DNA of 10,377 bases from Kiritimatiellota bacterium (GCA_013151705.1 JAADHT010000164.1:5983-16359); one strand, 5' to 3'; positions 1 through 7,210 are shown, counted from the stretch's first letter. Notes: a model not told the origin generated them from the sequence alone. Numbers and translations are program-made.

Positions 1-25
1 TAAATTATGTTATAGGGGGATAAGT

Positions 26-57
26 TTTTCGAATAGCCTCTAGACCCTATTCGAAAA
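26..57. repeat. Near-perfect 32-bp palindrome
   Basis: The segment 26-36 (TTTTCGAATAG) is the exact reverse complement of 47-57 (CTATTCGAAAA). The centre TCTAGA (39-44) is also self-complementary, so 14 of 16 base pairs match and only the CC/CC positions flanking the centre fail. No T-run follows on either strand, so it does not look like an ordinary intrinsic terminator. It lies about 165 bases before the start of the first gene. Its right half is also the left arm of the larger inverted repeat at 45-181, so the two structures compete. A protein-binding site, a leader hairpin or the end of a small repeat element are all possible. Confidence 0.7.
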
Positions 58-181
58 GGTATCACAGCCATGCTGACGCGGACGAGCGCCGGATTTGGCC
101 CGCGATTTGAAGATGAATACCCTCGGCGGCCTCACACTCGAAATAAGTGTCCACATGGCTGCGAGACCTTTTCGAACAGGG
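45..181. repeat. 137-bp element bounded by 28-bp inverted repeats
   Basis: Bases 45-72 and 154-181 are inverted repeats that match at 25 of 28 positions; mismatches are at 49/177, 61/165 and 64/162. The enclosed 81 bases have no convincing ORF, but contain a small ACACT/AGTGT hairpin near 134-150. Size, long terminal inverted repeats and lack of coding fit a MITE-like element, but I see no clear target-site duplication outside 45 and 181. Alternatively it is a folded 5' leader of the gene at 223. A related motif recurs inverted at 8256-8281. The repeat is directly visible; the function is inference. Confidence 0.65.
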
Positions 182-207
182 TTTAATTATTGTTGTGTCA
201 GACCAGG

Positions 208-214
208 AAGGAGG
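208..214 (+). promoter_or_regulatory. Consensus ribosome binding site for the gene at 223
   Basis: AAGGAGG lies 8 bases before the ATG at 223, a full match to the anti-Shine-Dalgarno consensus. It fixes the start of the first gene. It sits 26 bases downstream of the inverted-repeat element, so folding of that element could influence access to it. Confidence 0.8.
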
Positions 215-222
215 ATTGAACA

Positions 223-1083
223 ATGCGGAGAAAAAGGGAAAAAGGTTGTCTGCCGTTAGTTGTGGCGGTGATAGTCGTCGCCGCGTTGTCAGCCGCCGCT
301 TTCTATGTCAAAAAAACATATGACGCCACACTCGACCGGATCGACAAGCAAATCTCCGAGTTGCCGGATTTCGACGAACAGGCGACAACGAAGGTTTTGG
401 CCGAAAAACTTCATTTGCGATATCCTGTGTCCGCTCCCGAAAAAACAAAAAAAGAGATTGAAAAACAAGCCAGGCTTCAAACGAAAGAATTGACGAACGC
501 CAAATTTTCCTCGAAAAGGTTGGCTTTGGATATTAACGCCATACTGGAAAAGTACAAATGCGTGAGACGCGGCGATCACGTGCGATTCTATCTCAACACC
601 ACCAGAAAATTCATATACGGCACGTTCCAGAGGATACTTCTCGAGCGCAAGGATAAATTTGTGATCGTGGATCTCGACAAATACTTGTTCAACGATATCT
701 CGTCGGATTACTACTACTTGTTCGACAAAAACCTAGCCGGTGAAATGGCGGCGAGAAAAGTGAAAGAGATTAAACAGAAATTTAAAAAAAGCAAAAACGA
801 TTTCTATGAAAACGCGCTGAATAGAATCAAAGCGGAACTTTACGAGCAAAACGGTTATGTCAGAAAAAATGGAAATTGGACATCGAATTACGCCATTCTG
901 GCCGAGCGGGTCGCCAACGAAAAATCCGATTTTAACCGAGCGATTCAAAAGAAAAAAAACACAATCCTCGAAAAAAACCAGTTGTTCGGATTGATTCCAT
1001 TGACTCCGCGGGAACAAAAAGAGACCAGCAACGTCAACGAGAATGCTAACAAGAAACACACGGGAAATCAGCCGGGAAAATAA
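223..1083 (+). CDS. Membrane-anchored protein of unknown function
   Basis: I do not recognise the family of this 286-residue protein. A basic N-terminus (MRRKREKG) precedes one hydrophobic segment at about residues 9-28, followed by a Lys/Arg-rich hydrophilic body. This is consistent with a signal anchor and an extracytoplasmic domain, or an uncleaved signal. The central part, about residues 117-160, starts with GDHVRF, alternates hydrophobic and polar residues, and could be a small beta-rich domain. A charged helical stretch follows and leads to GYVRKNGNW (residues 211-219). The C-terminal 30 residues are polar and probably disordered. The start is fixed by a consensus ribosome binding site at 208-214. 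A 93-base gap separates it from the lipoprotein gene on the same strand, so co-transcription is plausible but not shown. Confidence 0.85.
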   Translation: MRRKREKGCLPLVVAVIVVAALSAAAFYVKKTYDATLDRIDKQISELPDFDEQATTKVLAEKLHLRYPVSAPEKTKKEIEKQARLQTKELTNAKFSSKRLALDINAILEKYKCVRRGDHVRFYLNTTRKFIYGTFQRILLERKDKFVIVDLDKYLFNDISSDYYYLFDKNLAGEMAARKVKEIKQKFKKSKNDFYENALNRIKAELYEQNGYVRKNGNWTSNYAILAERVANEKSDFNRAIQKKKNTILEKNQLFGLIPLTPREQKETSNVNENANKKHTGNQPGK

Positions 1084-1176
1084 TTTCGGATTTGCGGACG
1101 TTTGCCACACGTTAAATCCTCGCTGGCGAATCGGGTGGTGAATGCCAACAATTTTCACACAAAAGAGGAGAACGCA

Positions 1177-1377
1177 ATGAAAACAGCAATGTTGATCGCT
1201 CTCTGCGCCGCCGCCGCGACATTCGCGGGATGCAAAAAAGAGTCACAGGAGGACCAGGCCGCTAAAAAGGTTGAACGACAAACAAACTACGTCCAGAAAC
1301 AGGCGGAGAAATACACCCGCTCCATAACCGGCGGTCAAAAGCGGATTGAAAAGCAGCGCGAGAAATCGGAGAAATGA
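1177..1377 (+). CDS. Small lipoprotein, 66 aa
   Basis: A short signal peptide (MKTAMLIALCAAAATFAGC) ends in a lipobox, F-A-G with Cys19, so the mature peptide should be a lipid-anchored protein of about 48 residues. The mature part is very hydrophilic (Lys, Glu and Gln rich), has no further hydrophobic segment, and is probably one amphipathic helix or disordered. The ATG at 1177 is preferred because AGAGGAG (1164-1170) precedes it at good spacing; a longer reading from TTG at 1102 would bury the signal peptide. Its stop overlaps the gmk start as ATGA, which suggests translational coupling, although a lipoprotein has no obvious link to nucleotide metabolism. The function is unknown. Confidence 0.75.
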   Translation: MKTAMLIALCAAAATFAGCKKESQEDQAAKKVERQTNYVQKQAEKYTRSITGGQKRIEKQREKSEK

Positions 1378-2009
1378 AAAACGTCAAACCACCGCGGCTG
1401 GGAGTTGCCATCATCGTCTCCGGCCCGAGCGGAGCCGGGAAATCGACAGTTACCGAACGGTTACGGGCAATACAGCGGGGCCTCGATTTCTCGGTCTCCT
1501 GCACCACCAGAGCTCCCCGCGAGGGAGAAAAACATGGTGAAAGCTATTTCTTCATCTCGGAACGGAAGTTCGAGAAGAGAATCGCCGCGGGGGAATTTCT
1601 CGAATACGCGCGCGTGCACGGCAATCTGTATGGAACCCTGGCATCGGAAGTGACGGACCGGGTACGACTCGGGCGAGACGTGCTTTTGGACATCGACATA
1701 CAGGGTGCGACGCAGGTGAGAAAGCGCGCGGAGACCGATGAGCTTCTCCAAAAATGCTTGGAGACCGTTTTCATCGGGCCGCCATCCTTCAGCGAACTGG
1801 AGCGACGTTTGAGAACCAGGGCGACTGAAAGCGAGGAAGTCATTCGGTTAAGACTGGAAAACGCTAAAAAAGAATTGACGAAATGGAGTGAGTACGAGTA
1901 CCTGATAATCAACAAGGATATCGACAAAGCGGTAGCCGATCTGAACGCTTTTTTCGATATTATGAGAAAAAAGACCAAGCGTCTTCAACATTCGGGGTTT
2001 TTCATATGA
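1374..2009 (+). CDS. gmk: Guanylate kinase
   Basis: This cytosolic enzyme phosphorylates GMP to GDP using ATP, an essential step in GTP supply and in purine salvage. The 211-residue length is normal for bacterial Gmk. Visible motifs are the P-loop GPSGAGKS at residues 17-24; the GMP-binding stretch SVSCTTRAPREGE, with its conserved T-T-R-x-P-R-x-G-E pattern, followed by Y-x-F; and the DIDIQGATQVRK segment of the core. The LID-region arginines lie in ERRLRTRATESEE. The C-terminus ends in a short basic tail. The start overlaps the lipoprotein stop, and its own stop overlaps the coaC start, both as ATGA, so the three genes are probably translated in a coupled way. In many bacteria rpoZ lies between gmk and coaBC; here it does not. 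Confidence 0.97.
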   Translation: MKNVKPPRLGVAIIVSGPSGAGKSTVTERLRAIQRGLDFSVSCTTRAPREGEKHGESYFFISERKFEKRIAAGEFLEYARVHGNLYGTLASEVTDRVRLGRDVLLDIDIQGATQVRKRAETDELLQKCLETVFIGPPSFSELERRLRTRATESEEVIRLRLENAKKELTKWSEYEYLIINKDIDKAVADLNAFFDIMRKKTKRLQHSGFFI

Positions 2010-2533
2010 AACATGTGGTTGTTTTAGGTGTGACAGGATCGATAGCCGCGTACAAAGCGGCCGAGCTTTGTGGCGAACTAACAAAACGCGGTTGCGACGT
2101 GAACGTCATAATGACGGAATCCGCCACGCGCTTGGTGACTCCTCAGACATTCCTGACGCTTTCGAGAAATCCTGTGATCACCTCCCTGTGGGGAATTGAG
2201 GATTGGCGCCCTGGTCATATCGCTCTCGCCGATAAATCATCCATCTTGGTTATCGCTCCCTGCACGGCGAACTTAATGGGGAAAATGGCGAATGGTATCG
2301 CCGACGACGCGCTCTCGACATACTACCTCACACACACCGGCAAAACGATAATCGCTCCGGCTATGAACCCGAAAATGTGGAAACATCCCGCTGTGACGGA
2401 AAATGCGAAAACACTTAAAAAACGCGGTGTGGAAATAGTGGGCCCGGCAAGCGGGAGAGTGGCGTGCGGCGACAACGGCATAGGCCGCATGGAAAAAACC
2501 GAAAAAATAATTACAGCTATGGACGAAAAATGA
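2006..2533 (+). CDS. coaC: Phosphopantothenoylcysteine decarboxylase, stand-alone flavoprotein
   Basis: This is the CoaC/Dfp flavoprotein that decarboxylates 4'-phosphopantothenoylcysteine to 4'-phosphopantetheine in coenzyme A synthesis, using FMN. Its 175 residues correspond to only the N-terminal half of the usual fused CoaBC. Family hallmarks are the N-terminal GVTGSIAAYKA nucleotide-binding loop (residues 8-18), the active-site His in GHIALADK (His71), the APAMN motif (residues 117-121, Asn121), and the substrate-binding flap GRVACGDNGIGRM with the catalytic Cys at 154. All key residues are present. The reading frame ends cleanly in TGA at 2531-2533, and no CoaB (phosphopantothenate-cysteine ligase) follows in any frame, so the ligase should be a separate gene elsewhere. 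A Lys/Glu-rich helix forms the C-terminus. Confidence 0.93.
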   Translation: MKHVVVLGVTGSIAAYKAAELCGELTKRGCDVNVIMTESATRLVTPQTFLTLSRNPVITSLWGIEDWRPGHIALADKSSILVIAPCTANLMGKMANGIADDALSTYYLTHTGKTIIAPAMNPKMWKHPAVTENAKTLKKRGVEIVGPASGRVACGDNGIGRMEKTEKIITAMDEK

Positions 2534-2559
2534 GGGAAGCAACGCCCCGCGCTTTAATA

Positions 2560-2603
2560 TTTGACATCAAGCTTGTCGTTGGTGAACCGACAGGCATGTC
2601 AAA
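2560..2603 (+). promoter_or_regulatory. Strong bulged hairpin between coaC and the AAA+ gene
   Basis: TTTGACAT (2560-2567) pairs with ATGTCAAA (2596-2603). After a CAA bulge on the left, GCTTGTCG (2571-2578) pairs with CGACAGGC (2588-2595) with one G-T wobble. A single-base bulge at 2587 and a TT/AA pair then close on a GGTG loop, giving 18 pairs in 44 bases. A second small inverted repeat, GTGTC (2611-2615) with GACAC (2624-2628), follows. No T-run comes after the hairpin, so a textbook intrinsic terminator is unlikely. A 3' stabilising hairpin for the gmk-coaC transcript, a protein-binding operator or an upstream element of the next gene are the alternatives. Confidence 0.55.
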
Positions 2604-2650
2604 CATTTCAGTGTCGGGTTAATGACACACCGTAATCACTGGATATCAAA

Positions 2651-4051
2651 ATGGACTCAAACAAAAACAACAAAAAAATAGCCGAGCTGACGATGCTCCT
2701 TAAGAGCGTGGCCGCCAGTTTCAACACCCTGTTTCAAACACCTGTCGACACGACTCTCGAATTGAAACAATTCGACCACAACGAGCCATTCTCCCTGGTC
2801 AAGCGGATGCTTCAACAAATTTCCTCGGAATTGTTAGCGTTAAGCGACTCCGGTGAGTTTCAGAATATTAGTTCGCGCGCACTAGCTGAACAGGCTGATT
2901 CCGTGGACTATCTGAACGCGTTGATCGCGAACCATGGAAACGCGACATTCGCGGAAATTGTCACTGTCGCAGTTCTGGACATAATGACCGCCGGTAGACT
3001 TTTCGAAATAGACGATGATATGGATATAAAAGACGACGCTCTACTCCAATTTCAATTAAAACACGCTCGAATAGTAGCGAAAGACGGAACAAAACTCCTA
3101 AGACTATATTTCAAATTCCTTTCGACGATCGATACGTCGCGCTCCGGTAAAATAAGGCCTGAAGCAACCGCGTTTCTAAAAGAGACATCTCTTCTACACC
3201 AAGAAAACACCTCAATCTCGCTCGGGAAAAAATTACGTGAAAAAGCTCTGGAAAGCGACTCGTTCAAAACAAGCCGCGTATTTAGGTGCTTGGACGGCGA
3301 ATTCATACCCGCGGAAATCGCGGAAATCCGGCCGACCTCAAAATTCTTCGGCTACAGCGACACTAGAAGACTCTTCAAAGATTATTTCTCTAAATTTTCG
3401 ACGAAAAACGAAAATTTTCCGCTACTGATAACAAGTCTACCAGGTCTAGGCAAAACACATATGACCATATCGCATGCACTTTCCTTCGACAACCTGGCGT
3501 TGATCCTCCCCGAACCAGAGGATATCGAGCGGCCACTCGAGAAAATCATAAGAAATCTGTCGCAGCGCAAAAATCGAAAATTCGTGCTGTTCTTCGACGA
3601 TATCGACACCCGCAAAGTCAACTGGTACTATTTCAGAACGTTCATTGGCGGAAGCTACATGCTTCCATCAAACATCTGCATTGTAATCGCTTCCAACCTG
3701 AATTTTCCAGCAAACATATCCAGCCGGGGCCGCGGATTCTCGTTCCCGATTTTCGACGAGATAGTGTGCCAGCAGATGGTAGGCGATTTCCTTCACCATA
3801 TGGGAATGTCCCACCCTCCGTCCTCGCTCGTATCCGTCATCGCGGCGGACTACGTCGAGCAGTTCGCCCAACATGCCTTCGAAGAGCTTAGTCCGCGCAC
3901 TCTAGTGCGCTACCTGGAACGCTACAATCAGGATATGAAGAAAAGAACGAAAATGCTGGAACTCTCGCGCGGCGAGGTAATAACGAAACCGGACGCCCAG
4001 ATTTTCTTCGAAACCAATCAAAAAGTCAAAGAAAGACTTCTCGCGTTTTAA
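2651..4051 (+). CDS. AAA+ ATPase with long helical N-terminal region
   Basis: This 466-residue cytosolic protein has a helical, charged N-terminal half (about 1-230) that I do not recognise and a C-terminal AAA+ module. Seen motifs are a Walker A at 262-269 (SLPGLGKT, with Ser where Gly or Ala is usual), a Walker B FVLFFDDID at 311-319, a sensor-1 Asn in IVIASN at 349, and arginines at 359 and 361 (SSRGRG) placed where an arginine finger could lie. The FFGY lead-in before the P-loop recalls DUF815-type ATPases, but that is a weak resemblance. No membrane segment is visible. It is flanked by non-coding DNA, so it is probably its own transcription unit. The ATG has no obvious Shine-Dalgarno sequence. 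It uses the CTA leucine codon about ten times, unlike gmk, suggesting a different history. Partner and substrate are unknown. Confidence 0.88.
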   Translation: MDSNKNNKKIAELTMLLKSVAASFNTLFQTPVDTTLELKQFDHNEPFSLVKRMLQQISSELLALSDSGEFQNISSRALAEQADSVDYLNALIANHGNATFAEIVTVAVLDIMTAGRLFEIDDDMDIKDDALLQFQLKHARIVAKDGTKLLRLYFKFLSTIDTSRSGKIRPEATAFLKETSLLHQENTSISLGKKLREKALESDSFKTSRVFRCLDGEFIPAEIAEIRPTSKFFGYSDTRRLFKDYFSKFSTKNENFPLLITSLPGLGKTHMTISHALSFDNLALILPEPEDIERPLEKIIRNLSQRKNRKFVLFFDDIDTRKVNWYYFRTFIGGSYMLPSNICIVIASNLNFPANISSRGRGFSFPIFDEIVCQQMVGDFLHHMGMSHPPSSLVSVIAADYVEQFAQHAFEELSPRTLVRYLERYNQDMKKRTKMLELSRGEVITKPDAQIFFETNQKVKERLLAF

Positions 4052-4078
4052 AGGTTCCGCGCCTGTTGCGACTCAATC

Positions 4079-4100
4079 CCTGGATCCTTATGGATTCAGG
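4079..4100 (+). terminator. Hairpin between convergent genes
   Basis: CCTGGATCC (4079-4087) pairs with GGATTCAGG (4092-4100) around a TTAT loop, giving nine pairs with one G-T wobble. It begins 28 bases after the AAA+ stop codon. A T-rich but interrupted stretch (4109-4118) follows, not a clean U-run. It is slightly more stable as read on the + strand, so it more likely ends the AAA+ transcript. It could also help stop the oncoming V-ATPase transcript. Confidence 0.4.
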
Positions 4101-4139
4101 TAATCAAACGTTTCTTTGGATGGCAATGACGGACTCCTG

Positions 4140-5432
4140 CTACTTCGGCCAAAATTTGTCGAGGAGGTCGGTTTTTATGCCGGTCTCGGTTCTGTCGAAG
4201 CATTCGGCGAGAATTTTCCAGCCGGCGTCGAGCGCCTCCTCCAACGGGATGTTGACGGAAAGATCCATCATCTGCGCCTCGAACTTCTTGCCGTACGCAA
4301 GTAGTTTGTCGTCCCATGAACTCATCTGGAATCCCATCGACTGCTTCTCTAGAGTTTCCTTGAAGTCGGCGTAGAGGCGGATCATGGTGTCCATGATGAT
4401 CCTGTGATCCTCGCGGGTCTTGTCGTTCACCTGCTGTTTCAAGCGGCTCAACGATCCGAAGGGCTCGATTCTGCCGTTTCTCAGATAGAATTGACCCTCT
4501 GTTATGTAGCCGGTGTTGTCCGGAATCGGGTGGGTCACGTCGTCCCCGGGCATAGTTGTGACGGCGAGAATTGTGATAGAGCCGGCGGAGTCGAAATCGA
4601 CGGCCTTCTCGTAACGGGCGGCCAGTTTGCTGTAGAGGTCTCCAGGATAACCGCGGTTCGACGGTATCTGCTCCATCGTGATGGCTATCTCCTTCATAGC
4701 GTCCGCGAAGTTCGACATGTCGGTGAGCAGCACCAGCACGCGTTTGTCGTCGAGCGCGTACGCTTCGGCGACAGCCAACGCCATGTCAGGAACCAACAGA
4801 CACTCCACGACCGGATCGGATGCGGTATGGACGAACATCACCGAGCGGGAAAGCGCTCCCTGTTCGTCGAGGGTGTTTTTAAAGAAAAGGTAGTCGTCGT
4901 ATTTCAATCCCATACCGCCGAAAATGATGATATCGACCTCGGCCTGCATCGCGATTCTCGCGAGAAGCTGGTTGTACGGTTCTCCGGCGACGGAGAAGAT
5001 CGGCAGTTTCTGCGATTCGACGAGGGAGTTGAAAACGTCGATCATCGGAATGCCGGTTCTGATCATGTTCCGAGGGATGATTCGCTTCGAGGGATTCACC
5101 GACGGACCGGCTATCTCCACCAAGTCGTCGACGATCGACGGTCTGCCGTCGCGCGGCTCGCCCGATCCGGTGAAGACTCGCCCCAGGAGATTCGGGGAGG
5201 ATGAGACGCGCATCGGATGCCCGAGGAAACGCACTTCGTCTCCGGTGGACACTCCGCGGCTTCCGGCGAAAACCTGCAGGGACACGATAGCGTCCTGAAG
5301 ACGGATCACCTGCGCCAGGGAAGTTCCGCGTGAGCTTGTGACCTCGGCCAAATCGTTGTAGCCCACGTTGTCCGCCTCGACGGTTATCACGTTTCCAGCT
5401 ATCTGCAATATTCTATGGTATACTTTTCTCAT
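4140..5432 (-). CDS. atpB: V-type ATP synthase subunit B
   Basis: This is the non-catalytic B subunit of the A3B3 head of the bacterial V/A-type H+ or Na+ ATPase, a peripheral part of the membrane complex. The 430-residue length is normal. The N-terminus MRKVYHRILQIAGNVITVEA forms the beta-barrel domain, followed by the nucleotide-fold domain containing SVAGEPYNQLLARIA, where the catalytic subunit would have a P-loop; its absence marks this as B. Further family stretches are TDMSNFADAMKEIA, PSNRGYPGDLYSKLAARYE and DDVTHPIPDNTGYITEGQ, the last being very conserved. Its ATG overlaps the atpA stop (5429-5432), so the two subunits are probably made in coupled, equal amounts. No subunit D gene follows; the next gene is the convergent AAA+ ATPase. 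Confidence 0.97.
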   Translation of the reverse strand: MRKVYHRILQIAGNVITVEADNVGYNDLAEVTSSRGTSLAQVIRLQDAIVSLQVFAGSRGVSTGDEVRFLGHPMRVSSSPNLLGRVFTGSGEPRDGRPSIVDDLVEIAGPSVNPSKRIIPRNMIRTGIPMIDVFNSLVESQKLPIFSVAGEPYNQLLARIAMQAEVDIIIFGGMGLKYDDYLFFKNTLDEQGALSRSVMFVHTASDPVVECLLVPDMALAVAEAYALDDKRVLVLLTDMSNFADAMKEIAITMEQIPSNRGYPGDLYSKLAARYEKAVDFDSAGSITILAVTTMPGDDVTHPIPDNTGYITEGQFYLRNGRIEPFGSLSRLKQQVNDKTREDHRIIMDTMIRLYADFKETLEKQSMGFQMSSWDDKLLAYGKKFEAQMMDLSVNIPLEEALDAGWKILAECFDRTETGIKTDLLDKFWPK

Positions 5433-7168
5433 AATTTCTCCGCGATTTTAGCGTCGATTTTCTTTTCCAACGCGTTGAACTCGTCCGAGTCCATTTTCGA
5501 GTAGTTCCAGTCGATGAACATCTGCCGGAGCTCCTGCATGTATTTCCTGGCGTCGTCTTTCGACTCCACCTTAAATTTCGATTCCAACACTGCCAGAACC
5601 TTGTCGAACATGCGTATCTGGCGTTCCTTGCTCGTGGCTCCGTCGATATCGTCGAACGTGTTCTGCTGCAGATAGACGTAATCCAGGAACTCGCTCTTCT
5701 GGTAGATCATATAGTCGTCGGTGTGCGTTCCCTCCTCTCCGACCACTTTCATCATTTGGTTGATTTCGTTTCCGCGTATGAGAAGTTGCCTGGCGACTCC
5801 GATTTTCTCCGGCTCGACGATGCTTCGGTAATGGCTCCAACTGTCGAGCGGGTGTATCGCCGGAAATCTTCTGGCGTTCGAACGGTCGCGTGAAAGCCCG
5901 TGGAAAGCGCCAACCACCTTCAATGTTCCCTGGGTGACCGGCTCCTCGAAGTTGCCTCCGGCGGGACTGACCGTGCCGCCGATCGTCACGGAACCTGTCG
6001 TTCCATCGTTCAATTTCACCAGTCCGGCGCGCTCGTAGAAGCCGGCGATCAGTGATTCGAGATAGGCGGGAAACGCTTCCTCTCCCGGTATCTCCTCGAG
6101 TCTGCCCGACATCTCCCGCAACGCCTGCGCCCACCGAGAGGTCGAGTCGGCCAGAAGAAGACAGTTCAATCCCATCTGTCTGTAGTATTCCGCCAGGGTT
6201 ACAGCCGTGTAGACCGACGCCTCGCGGGCGGCGACCGGCATCGAGCTGGTGTTGCAAATTATGATCGACCTGTCCATAAGCGTTTTTCCGGTGCGCGGAT
6301 CGGGAAGATGCGGAAACTCTCTGAGAATCTCGACCACCTCGCCAGCCCTTTCGCCGCACGCCGCGATTATCACGATATCGGCCTCGGCATGCTGGCTAAG
6401 CGCATGTTGCAACACAGTCTTGCCTGCGCCGAACGGTCCCGGCACGCAAAACGTTCCTCCGGTGGCGACCGGGAAAAACGTGTCGATTATCCGTTGCTGG
6501 GTTATCAGCTGGTCTTCTGGAAGAAGTTTCTCCTTGTAGGCGGTTATTGGAATCTTCACAGGCCAGGTTTGAACCATTTTCACATCCGCCGTCCCGCCCT
6601 TCTCGTCCGCGATCTTCGCGACGATATCGTCTATCTTGTATTCGCCGGCAGCGGCGACCTCAACCACTTTCCAAGATCCCTTCAGCGAGAACGGAACCAT
6701 TATCCTGTGCGTGAAAATCCCTTCCGGCACGCAACCTACCGCGTCGCCGGCTTTGAGCGAGTCGCCTTTCGCGGCGGAGGGAGTGAACTCCCATTTCCGC
6801 TCGTAGTTCAACGCTGGAAGATAAAACCCGCGTTTGAGAAAAAATCCGGATTTCTCGGCCAGCTCGTTCAACGGATTCTGCAATCCGTCGTAAACCATCG
6901 TTAGTAGCCCCGGACCAAGCTCCACGCTCAACAATTCGTCCGTGAATTCGATTTTATCGCCGACCTTCAAACCCACGGTGTCCTCGAACGTCTGTATGTC
7001 CACGCGCTTTCCGCGGACTCTTATGACTTCCCCCTTGAGGCGTTCCTCGCCAACGACGATGTAGGCCACTTCGTTTTGAGTCACATGCGTGTCGAACTCG
7101 GCCGTGATTATATTGCCGTTAACACCAACTATTCTACCAGCGTTATTGTCAAGCATATCATCTCCCAT
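5429..7168 (-). CDS. atpA: V-type ATP synthase catalytic subunit A
   Basis: This is the catalytic A subunit of the V/A-type ATPase, which hydrolyses or makes ATP in the peripheral A3B3 ring. At 579 residues it is typical of the family. Seen are the N-terminal barrel (GRIVGVNGNIITAEF); the extra 'non-homologous' region characteristic of A subunits (about 90-200); the Walker A GPFGAGKT at 244-251; the ACGERAGEVVEILREFP stretch with the catalytic Glu/Arg; the ADSTSRWAQALREMSGRLEEIPGEEAFPAYL block; and the helical C-terminal domain. The start at 7168 gives MGDDMLDNN. Met5 at 7156 is an alternative start with a GGGAG at good spacing. A 128-base gap, unusually long for an operon, separates it from the DUF2764 gene upstream. 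Confidence 0.97.
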   Translation of the reverse strand: MGDDMLDNNAGRIVGVNGNIITAEFDTHVTQNEVAYIVVGEERLKGEVIRVRGKRVDIQTFEDTVGLKVGDKIEFTDELLSVELGPGLLTMVYDGLQNPLNELAEKSGFFLKRGFYLPALNYERKWEFTPSAAKGDSLKAGDAVGCVPEGIFTHRIMVPFSLKGSWKVVEVAAAGEYKIDDIVAKIADEKGGTADVKMVQTWPVKIPITAYKEKLLPEDQLITQQRIIDTFFPVATGGTFCVPGPFGAGKTVLQHALSQHAEADIVIIAACGERAGEVVEILREFPHLPDPRTGKTLMDRSIIICNTSSMPVAAREASVYTAVTLAEYYRQMGLNCLLLADSTSRWAQALREMSGRLEEIPGEEAFPAYLESLIAGFYERAGLVKLNDGTTGSVTIGGTVSPAGGNFEEPVTQGTLKVVGAFHGLSRDRSNARRFPAIHPLDSWSHYRSIVEPEKIGVARQLLIRGNEINQMMKVVGEEGTHTDDYMIYQKSEFLDYVYLQQNTFDDIDGATSKERQIRMFDKVLAVLESKFKVESKDDARKYMQELRQMFIDWNYSKMDSDEFNALEKKIDAKIAEKL

Positions 7169-7210
7169 TCCCCATCCTCGGGGAAAATTCTAAAAAAACA
7201 AAAAAACAAA
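7168..7210 (-). promoter_or_regulatory. T-tract and start-site hairpin upstream of atpA
   Basis: Reading the minus strand, two runs of seven T separated by G (7192-7206) are followed by TAGAAT (7192-7187), which resembles a -10 box without a good -35. Next comes a perfect six-pair hairpin: TTCCCC (7185-7180) with GGGGAA (7173-7168), loop GAGGAT. The loop exposes a GAGG that could serve as Shine-Dalgarno, and the last paired base is the A of the annotated ATG. This could tune atpA translation or mark an internal promoter. The hairpin is seen; its role is inference. Confidence 0.4.

Noticed and set aside
733..1158. 141-codon minus-strand frame opposite the first gene
   Set aside because: Phe/Val/Ile-rich complement of Lys/Glu-rich coding; antisense to a gene with a consensus ribosome binding site.
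1102..1176. TTG-initiated N-terminal extension of the small lipoprotein
   Set aside because: It would place 25 polar residues before the signal peptide, while the ATG at 1177 has a good Shine-Dalgarno.
2561..2589. TTGACA at 2561-2566 as a -35 box for the AAA+ gene
   Set aside because: No -10-like hexamer occurs at 16-18 bases spacing; the motif is better explained as part of the hairpin arm.
4404..5204. 266-codon frame on the + strand opposite atpB
   Set aside because: It lies wholly antisense to the well-supported atpB, is Arg/His/Asp-rich and resembles no family; it is a codon-bias shadow.
5571..6359. 262-codon minus-strand frame within atpA in another frame
   Set aside because: Overlaps the conserved core of atpA on the same strand; Arg/Gly/Ser-rich composition is typical of a frame-shifted reading.
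6308..6904. 198-codon + strand frame opposite atpA
   Set aside because: Antisense to conserved catalytic motifs of AtpA and without any recognisable domain.
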